Origin: Lunularia cruciata
Taxonomy: Eukaryota > Streptophyta > Marchantiopsida > Lunulariales > Lunulariaceae
Direction of reading: 5' to 3'
Assembly: GCA_948567375.1 (NCBI GenBank)
Contig: OX419755.1
Coordinates: 2,547,001 to 2,611,000 of the forward strand
Length of the DNA stretch: 64,000 nt
Shown here: one piece after another, positions 21,547-32,909 of the stretch
Numbering within the stretch: the first letter of the stretch is position 1
Layout: the number at the start of each line of letters is the position of its first letter
Translations under genes and position numbers: made by a program
Notes under the pieces: model-generated
Told to the model about the DNA's origin: nothing
Database searches by the model: none
Seen by the model: the letters and a program-made list of their open reading frames with translations, nothing else

Positions 21547-22900
21547 CTTCGCTTCGAGATAGTGTATCATGAAGAGAAGATAATTTGTTTTCTCCCTTAG
21601 ATGTTGCAAACAAGCTCCTCCTGACATTGAGAAGAAACCGTTATAACTTTTTGTCCTCGTATCGTAATTGAGAGCTGAACGACTAAATCTTTCGCATAAA
21701 AGCTTCCGAAACTGAATACAACCAGAAACCACCTCGGGAAAATCTTTCTTACTTTACAGAAAAGCTCACATCTGTCTGGCCGGGAAACGCTGGGCTACTG
21801 AGATTTGATTAAAATACCTGGTCTTTGAGGGTAAAAACTCTTTGGCATAAGGCCGGGAAAACAATCCTCCCTGTCAGGAAAGCATCTCCAAGCCGGCACG
21901 TTCTCCCGTAACTGCTCCACGCCCCATTAACATCCTGGACGTATTAGCAAAACATGAGGCTAATTTTGAGATATAATTTTCCCTTCTTTTTAACGGCTAC
22001 GATGAGATATAAGAACTTACGTCTCATTCCCGGGTTACGTTGAAATCAATCCTGTGATAAGTAGTGTGAAAATCGTGACAACTCAGTGACTGTGAGACTG
22101 CATTCTGCCAAGTTCCGCGAGTTTGCTCCACTTGAGGAGACAAATTATTTCTCAACTAAACCAGGAGACACTTTTGGAAACACACCTTTTCGTTGACCAT
22201 CAGGATTATACGCCAATTATGTTCGAATGAAGCTGTAACCGAGTCAAAATTCGGCCAAAATTAATTTTCTAGATACTGGATAATTTCTAGGACCATTAAT
22301 CACTGTAGCGGTACTGTCTTGTTCCCACACTGGTGAAAGTCAGTTCCGTCCTGTATATGTCAACCACCAGCTCCGCATTAAACAGCGGCTTCGAGTTGTC
22401 ACCTTCGGTAACCGACTAGTCCCCCCCTACACTTTTCTAGATTTTAAGAATCTCGTTCAGCGTAATTGCCTTGCCAGGCATCGGTCCAAGTTTCTGCTCT
22501 ACAGATTTTTCTGGTCTCCGGCAAAGGAACCACCGGTGGGGTCGCATACTCGGCAACTTTGTCCTTATTGACATGCGTAAAGGTTCGACGTCAACCGCCA
22601 TTTTGACTTCCCTCTCCTTCAATCCCCAACGATCTCCCAAAGTTCACACCGGATATACAACCCGTCTTCGAACCTCCCGCTGCGTGACAGACAGTGGAAG
22701 CAGCTTCCTTCCTGCTCTGATCGGTCGCAGTAGAATAAATCGTCAAAATCGCGCCACATCTCTCACCGCAATCAGTGTCCTAAAAGGTCGAGCCTATACT
22801 ATCGATCTCACCCAACACCCGAGCAGCTCTCTGTTTTACTTTGTCAAATTGCTCCATGATCTGCATTGCCCCCACCACGCAAAGCTCTAAAATCCGGCAA

Positions 22901-24782
22901 GGTGTTTAGCTCTATCGGGCCGTCTGTCCTGTCGTAACACTTGAAACCGACTGCCGCTAAAGATGCCCTGAATTCGACTGCCACTAAGGATCGCCAGAGT
23001 CGGATTCACCATCTGTTATAGTAAAGGAGATGCGGAGATCGAATCCGGATGGACTACGTAGTTTGTATACGTATACTATACGGACAAGGAAAGTTGTACA
23101 TTGGATATAGTTCTTCGAAATCCGATGCGAAGACGCTATCGTAGATAGCTGATGGTATATTTTGTATATCACTAGGGTGTTCATAATGCAAAATTTTGCG
23201 TCCTTCTCGTGTATACTGTAAAGTTCATAAATTATGTTATGGATACCTTTGAAAGAGGGGGTAAAATAATACCCATTGAACTTTGATAATTTAACTGGCA
23301 CTACCATTTATCGTTTTGTAAAATTTTCGGTCCAACTTTCACCTCATGGTAAGGTAACCTCGTAAAATTTAATGGGTCAGAAAACGGATGACCGTAAATT
23401 TTACGGGCTTATGGATGTTGCTTATAAAATCCTGTTGCTTCCATTGTGTATTTTTATGGTGTTTACATATTTCCTTAAAATTTTGCATGGGAATCTTCTG
23501 GATACCCCATGCTTCTATTCGAAATACCCTATTAAGGGTTAAACTTTTACGTGTTTCCAAATTTTCACAAATATATAGGAATCTATAAGTGAATCTATGG
23601 GTAGATTGTAAAAATTTTATCGGTAGCGTGCAGGAATACAGGGAACTTTTACCGGAAAAATCTATAGCCATAAATAATTTTATGGAAAATTGAACATATC
23701 AACACGTAGTTCCTTTTGGCTATGGGTGATCTGTAAGATCCAGTCATGTGAAATTAAACACAAATTTACAATAGATTTTCAAACCCTGATTTTGTAAGGG
23801 AAGACAAACCTTGCCCATGGGTATCCATAAAATATTTGACTGCCTTCACTGCACTTCCGGAGAAATTTGGAATCCCCCATTGTGTCTGAGAAGCTCTTAT
23901 GAAAACTGTACGACCTTATCCATTCTTCCCCGTGAAGTCCAAGCGTGCGGCTTGTAGGCTATGTGCACATGCTTCTCGTGTTTTGGCAAAAAATGCTTCT
24001 TACTATCTAACTAATCCACGCATCATATCAAGGGAAGTTCATATTCTTCTTCGAGAACATAAAGGAGAGGGGGCCGAATTAGTCAGCAAATATTACACTC
24101 GACATATGTCAAATGTACAAGTAACAAGTAAGAAAAAATAAATTTCTCTAAGTATGCTCGCAACGTGTTTGAGCAATATATACAAAGTCCAGCCATGGCT
24201 CACGTCATTACCAAACGAATAACACCAAATGGCTATTTGTGGTTCATTTGGATTCAGAGGACATTATCTCATACTGCTATTTATTCGATACTCTTGGGGT
24301 CTAGTCTATAGGAAATTGGTATTTGTACCTCAACTTTTTGGTATTTGTCTTTCATTGCCGTAGTCTACCATTAAATAGCGTGAACCTCTGGGGGTTGTCC
24401 ACATCCATCACCAAAAAACGAGAAAAGAACAACAGAAGGTTGTTGTTGCGAGTTTCCATGGAGTGAGAAGGGGAGAGCCAGGAGACAGATAGAGTGTTAT
24501 AATTGTACTATGTTGAGGTCGCGAACTTCAATCGTTTGTAATCCCAGGTTCTCTCTGTTATAGGGAGATTTTCGCGTTCAGTTTACTATCTACCCGCTCC
24601 TTTATGGCAGTTTTTGATGTCATTTTTTATGTGCTCCTAGGAGATTTCGATGAATGCTTTAGAACCTCAAGAGATTCACGCTCCTTATCGGTATTGGTAG
24701 GATAACAATAATGAGGTATAAATACCAGCTCCGTAGCCTATACCTACCTTATATACGTGAATCATTCGGACCGCTTCGGACA
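22901..24782. other. Spacer with repeated TAAAATTTT-type motifs
   Basis: No named domain. Short motifs of the form GTAAAATTTTNGG recur from about 23318 to 23625, loosely spaced. An 80-codon plus-strand frame at 23899-24141 is rich in basic and Cys residues (KRAACRLCAHASRVL) and has no family that I recognise. The 100-codon minus-strand frame at 23369-23671 is also unmatched. No promoter or terminator can be shown. Confidence 0.35.
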
Positions 24783-24925
24783 TCTTAGGTGCGGTAGGGT
24801 AGATTTCTCATATAGACTCTATTGGGGTTTAGCTTCATTTTACCTTATTTTTGTCTCTCTTGTGCGACTTGATAGGGTCTTCCCCTCCTTAGTTTTCCCT
24901 GCGCGGTCGCTTTCTATCTAATATA
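24783..24925 (+). repeat. LINE 3' tail
   Basis: Carries the longest shared short tail: CTTAGGTGCGG, ATTTCTCATATAGACTCTAT, TTTTGTCTCTCTTGTGCGAC, GGTCTTCCCCTCC, and an end GCGGTCGCTTTCTATCTAAT. It lies immediately before a protein-like stretch at 24930. Confidence 0.8.
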
Positions 24926-24929
24926 ATTA

Positions 24930-25310
24930 GGAACGCACAACTCTTTATCGAAGCTGCAAAGTCTAAAATTAACCAAATGGCTTCTGAGGCTGACATCCCA
25001 GTTCTGTCCAAGATCGACGCCGAGAGCGAGCAGAACTTTCTCTATTTCTCCACCCTGCTCTTGACTTTTGGTACCACTTGTTACACTCCACGTTGATGAT
25101 GTTGATTGTCAGGCCAAAGCCGGGACTCTCGTTGAGACTCTGTAGTCGTCGTTACTGAGGATCCAGCTTTCCCGTCATGACAACTTTGTAAGAGGGTTGT
25201 TCCATTCTGCTTCCGGGCTGCTTGAACGACACTGTAGGATCTTGTGCAACTTGTCGAGTTTTCCAAGAAGATTTCACCAATGGCATCACCGCATGGTCAG
25301 TAATTTTAAT
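24930..25310 (+). pseudogene. Protein-like fragment, possible host exon remnant
   Basis: The plus strand reads FIEAAKSKINQMASEADIPV followed by LSKIDAESEQNFLYFSTLLL (about 24945-25070). Another frame reads VDDVDCQAKAGTLVETL (about 25092), and a third reads RGLFHSASGLLERHCRILCN, then FPRRFHQWHHRM (about 25190-25300). The composition is that of a soluble helical protein and CpG is high. The change of frame between segments and an in-frame stop argue for a decayed copy, or for exons with introns lost in a processed copy. I do not recognise the family. The LINE tail ending at 24925 directly precedes it. Confidence 0.4.
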
Positions 25311-25526
25311 TCCTGCTTCAAAACATTGAGAACAAGTCCGATTTTAATAAGAACCAGTGGCTTTTGTGAGCTTTGTGTGCAATCTGTCAGAGTGAAAATA
25401 ATTTCTAAACCTGATCATAGCCACTTTAAAGTATGACTGTATGAGAAATGTTACTAGTGTACTTCCTTCGAGCTCTGAATACCAACTACAAGCTCTAAAA
25501 CACAGGATGCAAATACACATGTAGCA
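25311..25526. other. Spacer between exon-like fragment and minisatellite
   Basis: Nothing recognisable. Codon patterns fade after about 25310. Confidence 0.5.
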
Positions 25527-25810
25527 GAATGTACATTAAGGTGAAAGAAAAATAAAACAGTACCCTGAAGGAAGGAAAGGGGAAAGGAGTGCGAGGCACA
25601 GAATGTACATTCAGGTAAAAGAAAAATAAAATAGTACCCTGAAGGAAAGGGGAGAGGAGTGCGAGGCACAAAATGTACATTAAGATGAAAGAAAAATAAA
25701 ATAGTACTCTGAAGGAAACGGGAAAGGAGTGCGAGGCACAAACAAGTGAAGGAAAAATAAAACAATACATCATACACAGGAGGAAAGACGAGAGGACTAC
25801 AAGGTACAAA
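25527..25810. repeat. 70-bp minisatellite, 3 good copies and a decayed one
   Basis: Units at 25527-25600 (74 bases), 25601-25670 (70) and 25671-25740 (70) each start near ATGTACATT, contain GAAAAATAAAA and AGTACYCTGAAGG, and end GGAGTGCGAGGCACA. A degenerate fourth unit runs to about 25810. The long minus-strand open frame across it is a by-product of the repeat. Confidence 0.93.
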
Positions 25811-27359
25811 CAGGAGAGTAGGGCCCAACAATTCCAAGGAGCCAAGAATACAAATTGAAATGGGGTCTGAAGATACTAGAGGGAAATCGTGCGTGAACAA
25901 CATGCACTTAAGAAACGAAAAAGAGTATAGTCTATTTTTGAACTGTGTGGTAGACATCCTCCAATTGTACTTTTGGTAAGTGAGGAGGTAAGACCCTAGC
26001 CATGCTAGGTATGGCTGCTATAGCTGCTTGTAAGTGAAAACCCAAAGCTAGAGCATGGTGCAAAGTGATTGAAACATGCAATCTATAATAGGATGTGAAC
26101 ATGACTAGACAGACAGCTTGTGCCCCTCTTCTCTACAAAGAAAAGAAGTGCATTAAGCACCTGCTAACTTGCGTCTATGCAACATAAGCAAATTGCATTT
26201 AACTTGAGTAATTTATGTAACAATTGAAAGGATATATATATAGAGAGAGTAGGGGACCATGTCCAAAGCATTGCTTCAGTTGATCTCCCCCCACATTGGA
26301 AACCCTACAGACACGAGGGTTCTTGAACAATTTACATTATATAATATGAAAATTGGTGATACCACAATAGTATTCAGATCTCATTATGAAAAATATCTGA
26401 TTGTGGTTGGGGAATTGACAGCTGAAGAACTGGATATCATACTAGAGAATCCAATTCCATGGCTTAAAGCACAATCACTTCAATAGCATATAAAATAAAT
26501 TTTATTCTAGTTCCACACCTATCCTACTAACTACAATACACAATATAATAAGATAGCATCTACAATAAAAGTTGACTTAGGTTGGTGTGGAACTCATCCA
26601 AGAATTGGTAGAAAGTACAATGCCAAGCTAGAGATTGAAAGGAATATTTGAATTTCTAAGTGTATTAGTTTAAAGGTTATAATTAATTAGATAAAAAGGG
26701 TATAAAAAATATAAGTAATTAGATAAATAAAAAATAGGAAAGGATAAAAGGAAATTAAGTAAAGGATAAGAAGAAATTCATTTGATTTTTACTTAAATAA
26801 AGGTCATGGCCACAAATGTGAGAAGATATTAGTATATTTAGATTATTTTAGGTTTTTGTATGATTATTTTAGTAGAAGAGGATGGGTTGAGTTGTTGTTC
26901 TTAATTTTATTTCATGCTCTTGTTATATTAAAACCTAGTTTAAATGTTATGGAAAAAGGAAACATAATTTTGAACTTATATAGATTTTGGGGTTAGAGAG
27001 TAACCCTTTATTTATGCAAGGTAGGATGTGAATAGTTAGCAACCTAGGTGGACTATATTTTAGGATTATTTGAGAGTAATTTATGATATAGACTCTTATC
27101 CATAAACTTCTCTATGCACTCAATGTTAAGGCTAGAGAAGCTATGTATTTAACAATTGATTCATTTTGCATATAAGTTAGCATGATTCTTATTCCTTCTA
27201 TTTCACAATAAATTCTTTTTTTATACTAAAGGAGTACATGTAGGGAGGAGAAAGGTGGTAATTAGATTTCATAAAAGGTAATTAGGGATTAGGTAACCTC
27301 ATAGGAGGACCCATTTAAGCTACAAGTTTCTATAAGAGACAATTGTATTCATAACTAGC
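25811..27359. other. AT-rich spacer with one small open frame
   Basis: Mostly AT-rich with no domains. The plus-strand frame 26259-26486 (75 codons, starting MSKALLQLISPHIGNP and containing VVGELTAEELDIILENPIPW) has balanced, protein-like composition and begins just after a short TATATATATAGAGAGAG run. I recognise no family and treat it as an unproven small frame. It may be the end of an old transposon protein. Confidence 0.35.
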
Positions 27360-29745
27360 TTACAGTGGCAATAGTACCTTGGGTAAGGTTGGAGAGTATA
27401 GTAGACTGGAATAGTGGTACACTCTTTATCTATAGCCATTCCTATTGATTCGACTATTTCCTGCTTATGGTTAATGTATCCTTTGCCAAGAAAAGGAGTA
27501 CTATTAGAGGTCTTCAAGGATCAAACTCAAGAATTACTATCTCTTGACAGATTTTTATTTCACGTATCATGCACAACCTTACTTCTCTCCTCAATGGGCT
27601 TGTTAAGGATGGTATATGAGTATTTTAGATATTTCTTCCAAGAAAAATATTCCTCATAGAGGTTTTATGGAGTAGTTAAAAGTATCTATGATAATAATGA
27701 GGTAGTAGATTTTCATTTTAATCAATGAGGGGCTAACTGCTAGGTACCAATTGTATTTTCATGATGACAAAGACAACAAGAGATACTGGACCAATTGCTG
27801 TAAAGTCTTATTGTGCCTTGTTAGTCATACCATTGTTCTTCAACATTGTTCTCAATTTTAGTAGCACCTTAATTCACATCACTTTGGATGTGCTACATTG
27901 GGAGGTGTATCTCTTTGCATGAGGGCATTCTTAGATGTCCTCATGTATTGGGTTATCCTATATGTGAATGTTAAGAAAACTTTTAATATTTTAGGTGCAT
28001 CCATCTTTAGAGAACTTAGGAAGGTTAGTGGATCCTTTGTAGATATTATTCTTTTGGTAAGATCCTTTTATGGTCTCCTTCTTCTTTGAACTAAAAGTAT
28101 TACTTCTCATAAGAGGGGATAAATCTTCTTCAATCAACGATCAATACATAACAACAAGATCTTTTATGGGACTTCTATTTGCCAGGCTCATTTTGAGCTC
28201 TCTTCTATCTACTTTAATTGTCCTAAGTTGTTTATTCCTCTCCTTTTTAGGTAAAACATACATTTGGGTCTTGTAATGCAAATTGGCAAGCCTTTGACCA
28301 TGCTTCATCTGATTGGATTGAGAATCAAGGTATCAAAGTGTTGGGTATTGCATGGTTCCGTTCACGTATTTTTCCTCACCTTAAATTCTAATGGAATGTA
28401 TTACATCTATTGATTGCTTGTGCATTATTGGAATATAAATGGAATTCAAGGATTTTATCACATGATTTTTAGACATCACTCTTATCCTTTATGCGGATGA
28501 TCTTCTTCTACTAGAGGATACATAGGTGGTATTTGGTTAGTCACTACTTGTATTGCTCATTGAGCAATAGTTGATAGTTGAAAATTGTTAGTAGTAGTTG
28601 ACAATAGTTAATAGTTGATAATTGATCAATTGATCACTTCTAATAGTTGAACACAAATCACCTTTTCTTTCTTCTCATTTGTGGTTGACAACACCATCTT
28701 GGAGATGTATTTGATGGAGGTGGAGGATGATTTATTTTCTAGGCACTATTGCAATAGATAAGAGATGGTTTGTATTCTTAGCACAAGATGATATTTTATC
28801 CTTTGCCTCTTTTCTTTCAAATTGGACTAGAGGTTGCAATATTCCTTAATGGACAAACAATTTCATTAAGTTCTACATTCTCTCCAAATAGACTCATCTA
28901 TTTCTTGTACTACTTAGTAATATTTGTGCTCTTGCTTTAGCAAGGGTACAAGCTCATAGATCCTAGCTTGACCTTGTATTAGGGTATTCTAAGTTGCATA
29001 AGCTCTATAGCAATGAGATTTTGCCTAGGTTTGGTCCACCTATTTCCATCTTCATTATTCATTTGTGAATGTAGTACTACCTTAGATGCATCAGGGTTCA
29101 TATAACTTATTGCACTTTTGGAGGACAAATGAAAGTGGATATGTCACACTAGGATAGAGCAATGGTATGTATTTAAGACAACATGAATTAGTACAAACTT
29201 GTATATAGCCCAAAACAATTAGATGACAATAAAAGGCAGTTGTGGTTACCAATCTTGTACAAAATATCATTTAAGAAGGAGTGATTACACATCCTCTTGG
29301 ATTGGCAACAAGTGGAGCCACAACAACCAAGGTCTCCAAGTACAAGAGTATGCAACACGATAAACTCTTTGTTCATGTAGCTTGGAGTTATACAATGTAA
29401 TGAATACTATATTTAACACATTTGTCAAGGATTATACTAGGGCTTAGAATATTAGACAATATGAAATATCGCTTCCACTTTCTTATTTTGTCTTTTGCTT
29501 TGGATAATGGGTGTCTTTTTTTGTGCAAAATCATACTAGGAGTGCAACCCAAAGGAGATAAATCACACTAGATGATGCTTCTTTAGATGGTCTAGGAATA
29601 TGTAGATTGTGTAATTATATAGCTCTTGACATTGTAGGTATTATAGGATAGATTTCTCATTTTGATGCAATTGAGATTAGAACTATTTTACCTCATAGAT
29701 TTCATGTCTTTTTGGCTTGATATTGTTCTTCACATCATTCTTGTT
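27360..29745 (+). mobile_element. Decayed LINE with reverse transcriptase and 3' tail
   Basis: A non-LTR element. The clearest marker is LILYADDLLLLEDT at 28481-28522, where YADD (28490-28501) is the catalytic motif of a LINE reverse transcriptase. YVNVKKTF at 27961-27984 fits the upstream motif (usually D..KAFD), with Asn where Asp is expected. Their spacing, about 176 codons, is longer than usual, so an insertion between them is likely. The C-terminal coding end lies at about 29275-29395. The tail (about 29640-29745) has ATTTCTCATTTTGATGCAAT and CTTTTTGGCTTGATATTG, matching the short LINE tails. Stops interrupt every frame. The left end is a guess, and the clade cannot be decided by eye. 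Confidence 0.7.
28546..28650. repeat. TAGTTGATAATTGA-type short tandem repeat inside the LINE
   Basis: Degenerate repeats of AATAGTTGATAGTTGA with variants TTAATAGTTGATAATTG run just after the YADD motif, starting at GAGCAATAGTTGATAGTTG (28562). The repeat interrupts LINE coding sequence, so it expanded or inserted later. Confidence 0.75.
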
Positions 29746-32171
29746 AGCCTATGCACATCATGTTTCTTCCTCTATAACTTAACTTGTTTATGTATAAAGC
29801 AAAACCTACTTGCCTTCCACATAGTTTTGTTAGAGATTGTGGAAGCAACACCAAGCACTATAAACAAATGGCATTACTTGAACTCTAGCTACTTTTTAAT
29901 TATAATTTAAAGAAGTGATTCTCACTACTTGTACCAATAGATCTTCAGTTGGAGAAACATTATTTTCTAAATTGATTTTGTTGGGCTTGTACAATCAGTG
30001 GACAAGAGGAGAGGACAAGATTTTCTTGACTGCAATCTTAGGTATTTTGACTATATTTATCAATAAGAAAAAAATTGAAATGCACTTCTTTATTACCAGA
30101 GCAAAATAAAAACTAGGAAAGACTTCCAAGATCATGTCTAGCTAGTAGATATAAACACAAAAGGACACCAATAATCATAATTTGATCTTAATAGTTCCAT
30201 AATTTTGCAAAAGGATCTATGTAATAGTTTGATACAGTTATGTATCCCAACTGTTATGACTATATGGGTTTTTCTCCCATTCAATTACCAATGGTAGAAG
30301 AATAAAGTATTTGGCAATGACATTTGTACTATCGCAGAAATTTTATATGGTTGCACAAAACCCACAGTATGCAATTTGTTCTATATCAATTATGTCCTAT
30401 TAACATAAAAAAAATTACACTCACATGCATAGGATTTTCAATTCTCTCAATGATAATTTGACAAAATTTGCTCTTCTGCGTTCATTAGCTTGTGTGTTTT
30501 ATTTACAACCGCTTCTACCGCCAGAATATATTGGTCGGTCTAACAATCCGATTCTTCAATTTACTTGAAGACTTATCCAATCTGGTAACTAGTTTAGTCA
30601 TGGCATCAACCATCTCTTTCTTTGTTTCTTTGTTTGTTTCTTTCTCTTGCTTTTTTTGAGCTTAATCAAAAAGCCTTTCCTACAATTCTTCCAAGAATTT
30701 ATTAAGGGGAAATGCAATTTGCATTGCATCCATTGAATCAGTATGGAGGGAGGGAATTTATCTTATGACGTGTGATCTGTGGGTTACCAAACTCCATCCT
30801 TTGGTTACCTTGAATAATAACATACCATGGACCGTCCATAGCTATCAAGATATAATGTTTATTCATTAACTGGTTTGAAATAACTCATCTAGATCATGAT
30901 ATCTTTATTGGACAATCGTTTTGAAAAGACATATCGGCGGCTCACTCCAAAGTGTGCATCTTCTACTTTGGAAATATAGCAAATTGTCTATTACTATCTT
31001 GTTCGATATTAAGATCAGATCATTTCAATCAAAAGTACCATGCCTAAGAAAAACACCAAATATTCACAAACATGATCTTCTAATAACTCAACATAATATA
31101 ACAAGAGCATGTTTCTCTTCCAATCCCCTTTCCATTGATGGACTTTAAATATAGCCGATCCATTTGTTTTGTCCGACACCAACATATTGTATATAGAAAG
31201 CTATTTTGCTCATTTGGATAAACACCTACTACTATTACTTGAGCAGTGAGCGCATAGTCATTGAAGTCTTTTTACCTTTAGTAGTTGCATTCGACCAAAT
31301 ATTGAGGTTTTCTAAGACCGTAATCACGTGTTCCACCATAAACTCCTAAAACTTGTTTCTGTACTCGATTAGGTTAGTTGCTGATCACATGTTCCACCGT
31401 TCGGAGTACCCTAAACTCCTAAAACTTGTCAGTGTCATCGAGTAGGGTATTGAATAATTCTGAATAAATCTGTTGATTGTCAATCAGATGTTGAGTGGAT
31501 GATTTTGTTAACTACTCTGTACAACGAAATCTACCGGGGACAAGAACATAGCTTGTCGAGACCATCACTTCTGTTGCCAACTAAGAAAAATAGCTGCCAC
31601 GTTAAATAGTGGGGTATGGGTAAGTATTTTGTCCACCTTGGATGCGCCAAGTGAAAGTACCATTCTTGAGGTGCTGCCAAGTCTATCTCTCGTACTGCCG
31701 GTCCACTTGACAGACGCTGGCAAATAATGTATAGGGGTGTACGGTACAGGTATGTATACAACACTAGCGAGTTCAGATCACTTAGTTTTTGTGCAGTACG
31801 TGTTTTAGCTAGGAGATTTGGCCGCTGGAGTGGAAGCGGAGATCCCTGGTTCAGAATTCAACAAGTAATGCCCTTCCCGCCCCCGAGGTACAGCATAACC
31901 GTGAAATAAATGGTCTGGCTGTGAGAAAATTTCTTTAGCAGTTAGCTATCCGTTGGCTAATTTGCTTCATTGGTCTGAGCACGACGACGAGGACGGGACG
32001 ACGAGACCTTGACCTAGGAAACTACGTTAGAGTCCTGATTTGACCCTCTGGATTATGGCATTGAAGGACTCGATACTGGACATGAAAGTCCAGTATTCCA
32101 ACAGCTCTCCTGTACTTTTGCATGCATGACACTCTTACATTTCGTACGTACCTATAAGTCAAAAGTCATTA
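29746..32171. other. Spacer, AT-rich then CpG-richer
   Basis: The first kilobase is AT-rich with no domain. From about 31,280 CpG rises (for example 31665-31900 and 31975-32010), a profile like 20.6-22.9 kb. Short open stretches (plus 29662-29910, plus 30921-31148, minus 31531-31764, plus 31727-31909) are unmatched. A 2-copy direct repeat lies at 31323-31448. No gene can be supported. Confidence 0.4.
31323..31448. repeat. Two-copy direct repeat, about 61 bp apart
   Basis: ATCACGTGTTCCACC (31323) and ATCACATGTTCCACC (31384) are each followed by TAAACTCCTAAAACTTGT and a TCGA(T/G)TAGG stretch. The second copy has a short extra block before TAAACTCC. Confidence 0.85.
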
Positions 32172-32250
32172 CCTCTTTCGTCTCCTCCTTGTACGGCTTG
32201 ATTCTTTCCTATTTCTATGCGGTCGCCTTTTTGTTTAATAAACCAAAGTA
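32172..32250 (+). repeat. LINE 3' tail
   Basis: CTCCTCCTTGTACGGCTTGA, then TTCCTATTTC, ending TGCGGTCGCCTTTTTGTTTA. The middle of the tail is shortened relative to 32618-32728. An open stretch continues right of it (MDIQLYDKLERELHQMSKFY, 32261 onward), protein-like and unidentified. Confidence 0.75.
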
Positions 32251-32617
32251 TCAAATTGTACCAATGGATATTCAACTTTATGATAAGCTTGAAAGAGAGT
32301 TGCACCAAATGTCGAAATTTTATGATAAAGTCGAAAGCTTTGCAACAGATGTCGAAACTGGTCGAGTACGACCCACAGTGACAGGAAAGCTTTTATTAAT
32401 TATACTTCAAAACATCTAGAAAGATTTGGATGTGAGAACATGAAAAAGCAACATGTTCCAGAATGAGCTACCTCACGCCCTGGCCGTTCGATTTTGTTAT
32501 GCAGTCAATTCTACGCCATACTAGGGAGTTTCAGGTTCAAGTTTTTGGAAGAGTGAAAAACCGTACAAGTTTGTTCGGGTACCCTGAAATATTTGGCCGG
32601 TAAAAATAGTTATTTTG
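32251..32617. other. Spacer with a protein-like stretch
   Basis: Plus 32261-32419 reads MDIQLYDKLERELHQMSKFY, then DKVESFATDVETGRVRPTVT, a helical and soluble-looking peptide that ends at a stop at 32417. The upstream part of the same open frame is LINE tail, so only this part could be old coding sequence. No family is recognised. Confidence 0.3.
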
Positions 32618-32728
32618 GCTATTGGGGCTTAGCCCATGTTACCTTTTTTTTCTCTCCCTTGTACGGTTTGATGGGGTCTTCCCCTCCTTCATTTTTCCTA
32701 CGCGGTCGCCTTTTATATTAAAAAGTTA
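32618..32728 (+). repeat. LINE 3' tail
   Basis: GGCTATTGGGGCTTAGCCCA, CTCTCCCTTGTACGGTTTGA, GGTCTTCCCCTCCTTCATTT and an end GCGGTCGCCTTTTATATTAA. The closest relative in the window is 21461-21546. Confidence 0.8.
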
Positions 32729-32909
32729 TTTTGGCGAAAGTCTAAGCAACATGACTCATATATATTTACGGGAACGGGGTATTCCGGGCATTGCGGTAAA
32801 CTTTAATGAGGGATATTAATGCTGTGATTCAAAATCTCAAACTCTTTCAAATTTCAAAACCCACACCCTTTCAGAGCGCGCATTCAACCAAATAGGAGAT
32901 ATTTGCATT

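Larger units (their letters stand above)
20656..22900. other. CpG-richer island, possible decayed host gene
   Basis: A non-repeat stretch with many CpGs. Open pieces include minus about 20935-21060 (SSEEELTGEGNKASEES), minus 21529-21732, minus 22437-22640 and plus 22471-22890. The last two overlap on opposite strands, so at most one can be coding. On the minus strand MQIMEQFDKVKQRAARVLGE begins near 22866 and looks helical. I cannot link these pieces into a gene model or name a family. A tandem duplication (21219-21450) and a LINE tail (21461-21546) interrupt it. Confidence 0.25.

Noticed and set aside
22471-22890. 139-codon plus-strand open frame
   Set aside because: No recognised motifs. 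A minus-strand frame overlaps it, and neither can be favoured, so I left it inside the island entry and not as a gene.
25454-25957. 167-codon minus-strand open frame, hydrophobic and Phe/Leu-rich
   Set aside because: It spans the 70-base minisatellite and is open only because the repeat lacks stops in that frame. Its composition is that of the complement of an A/G-rich repeat.
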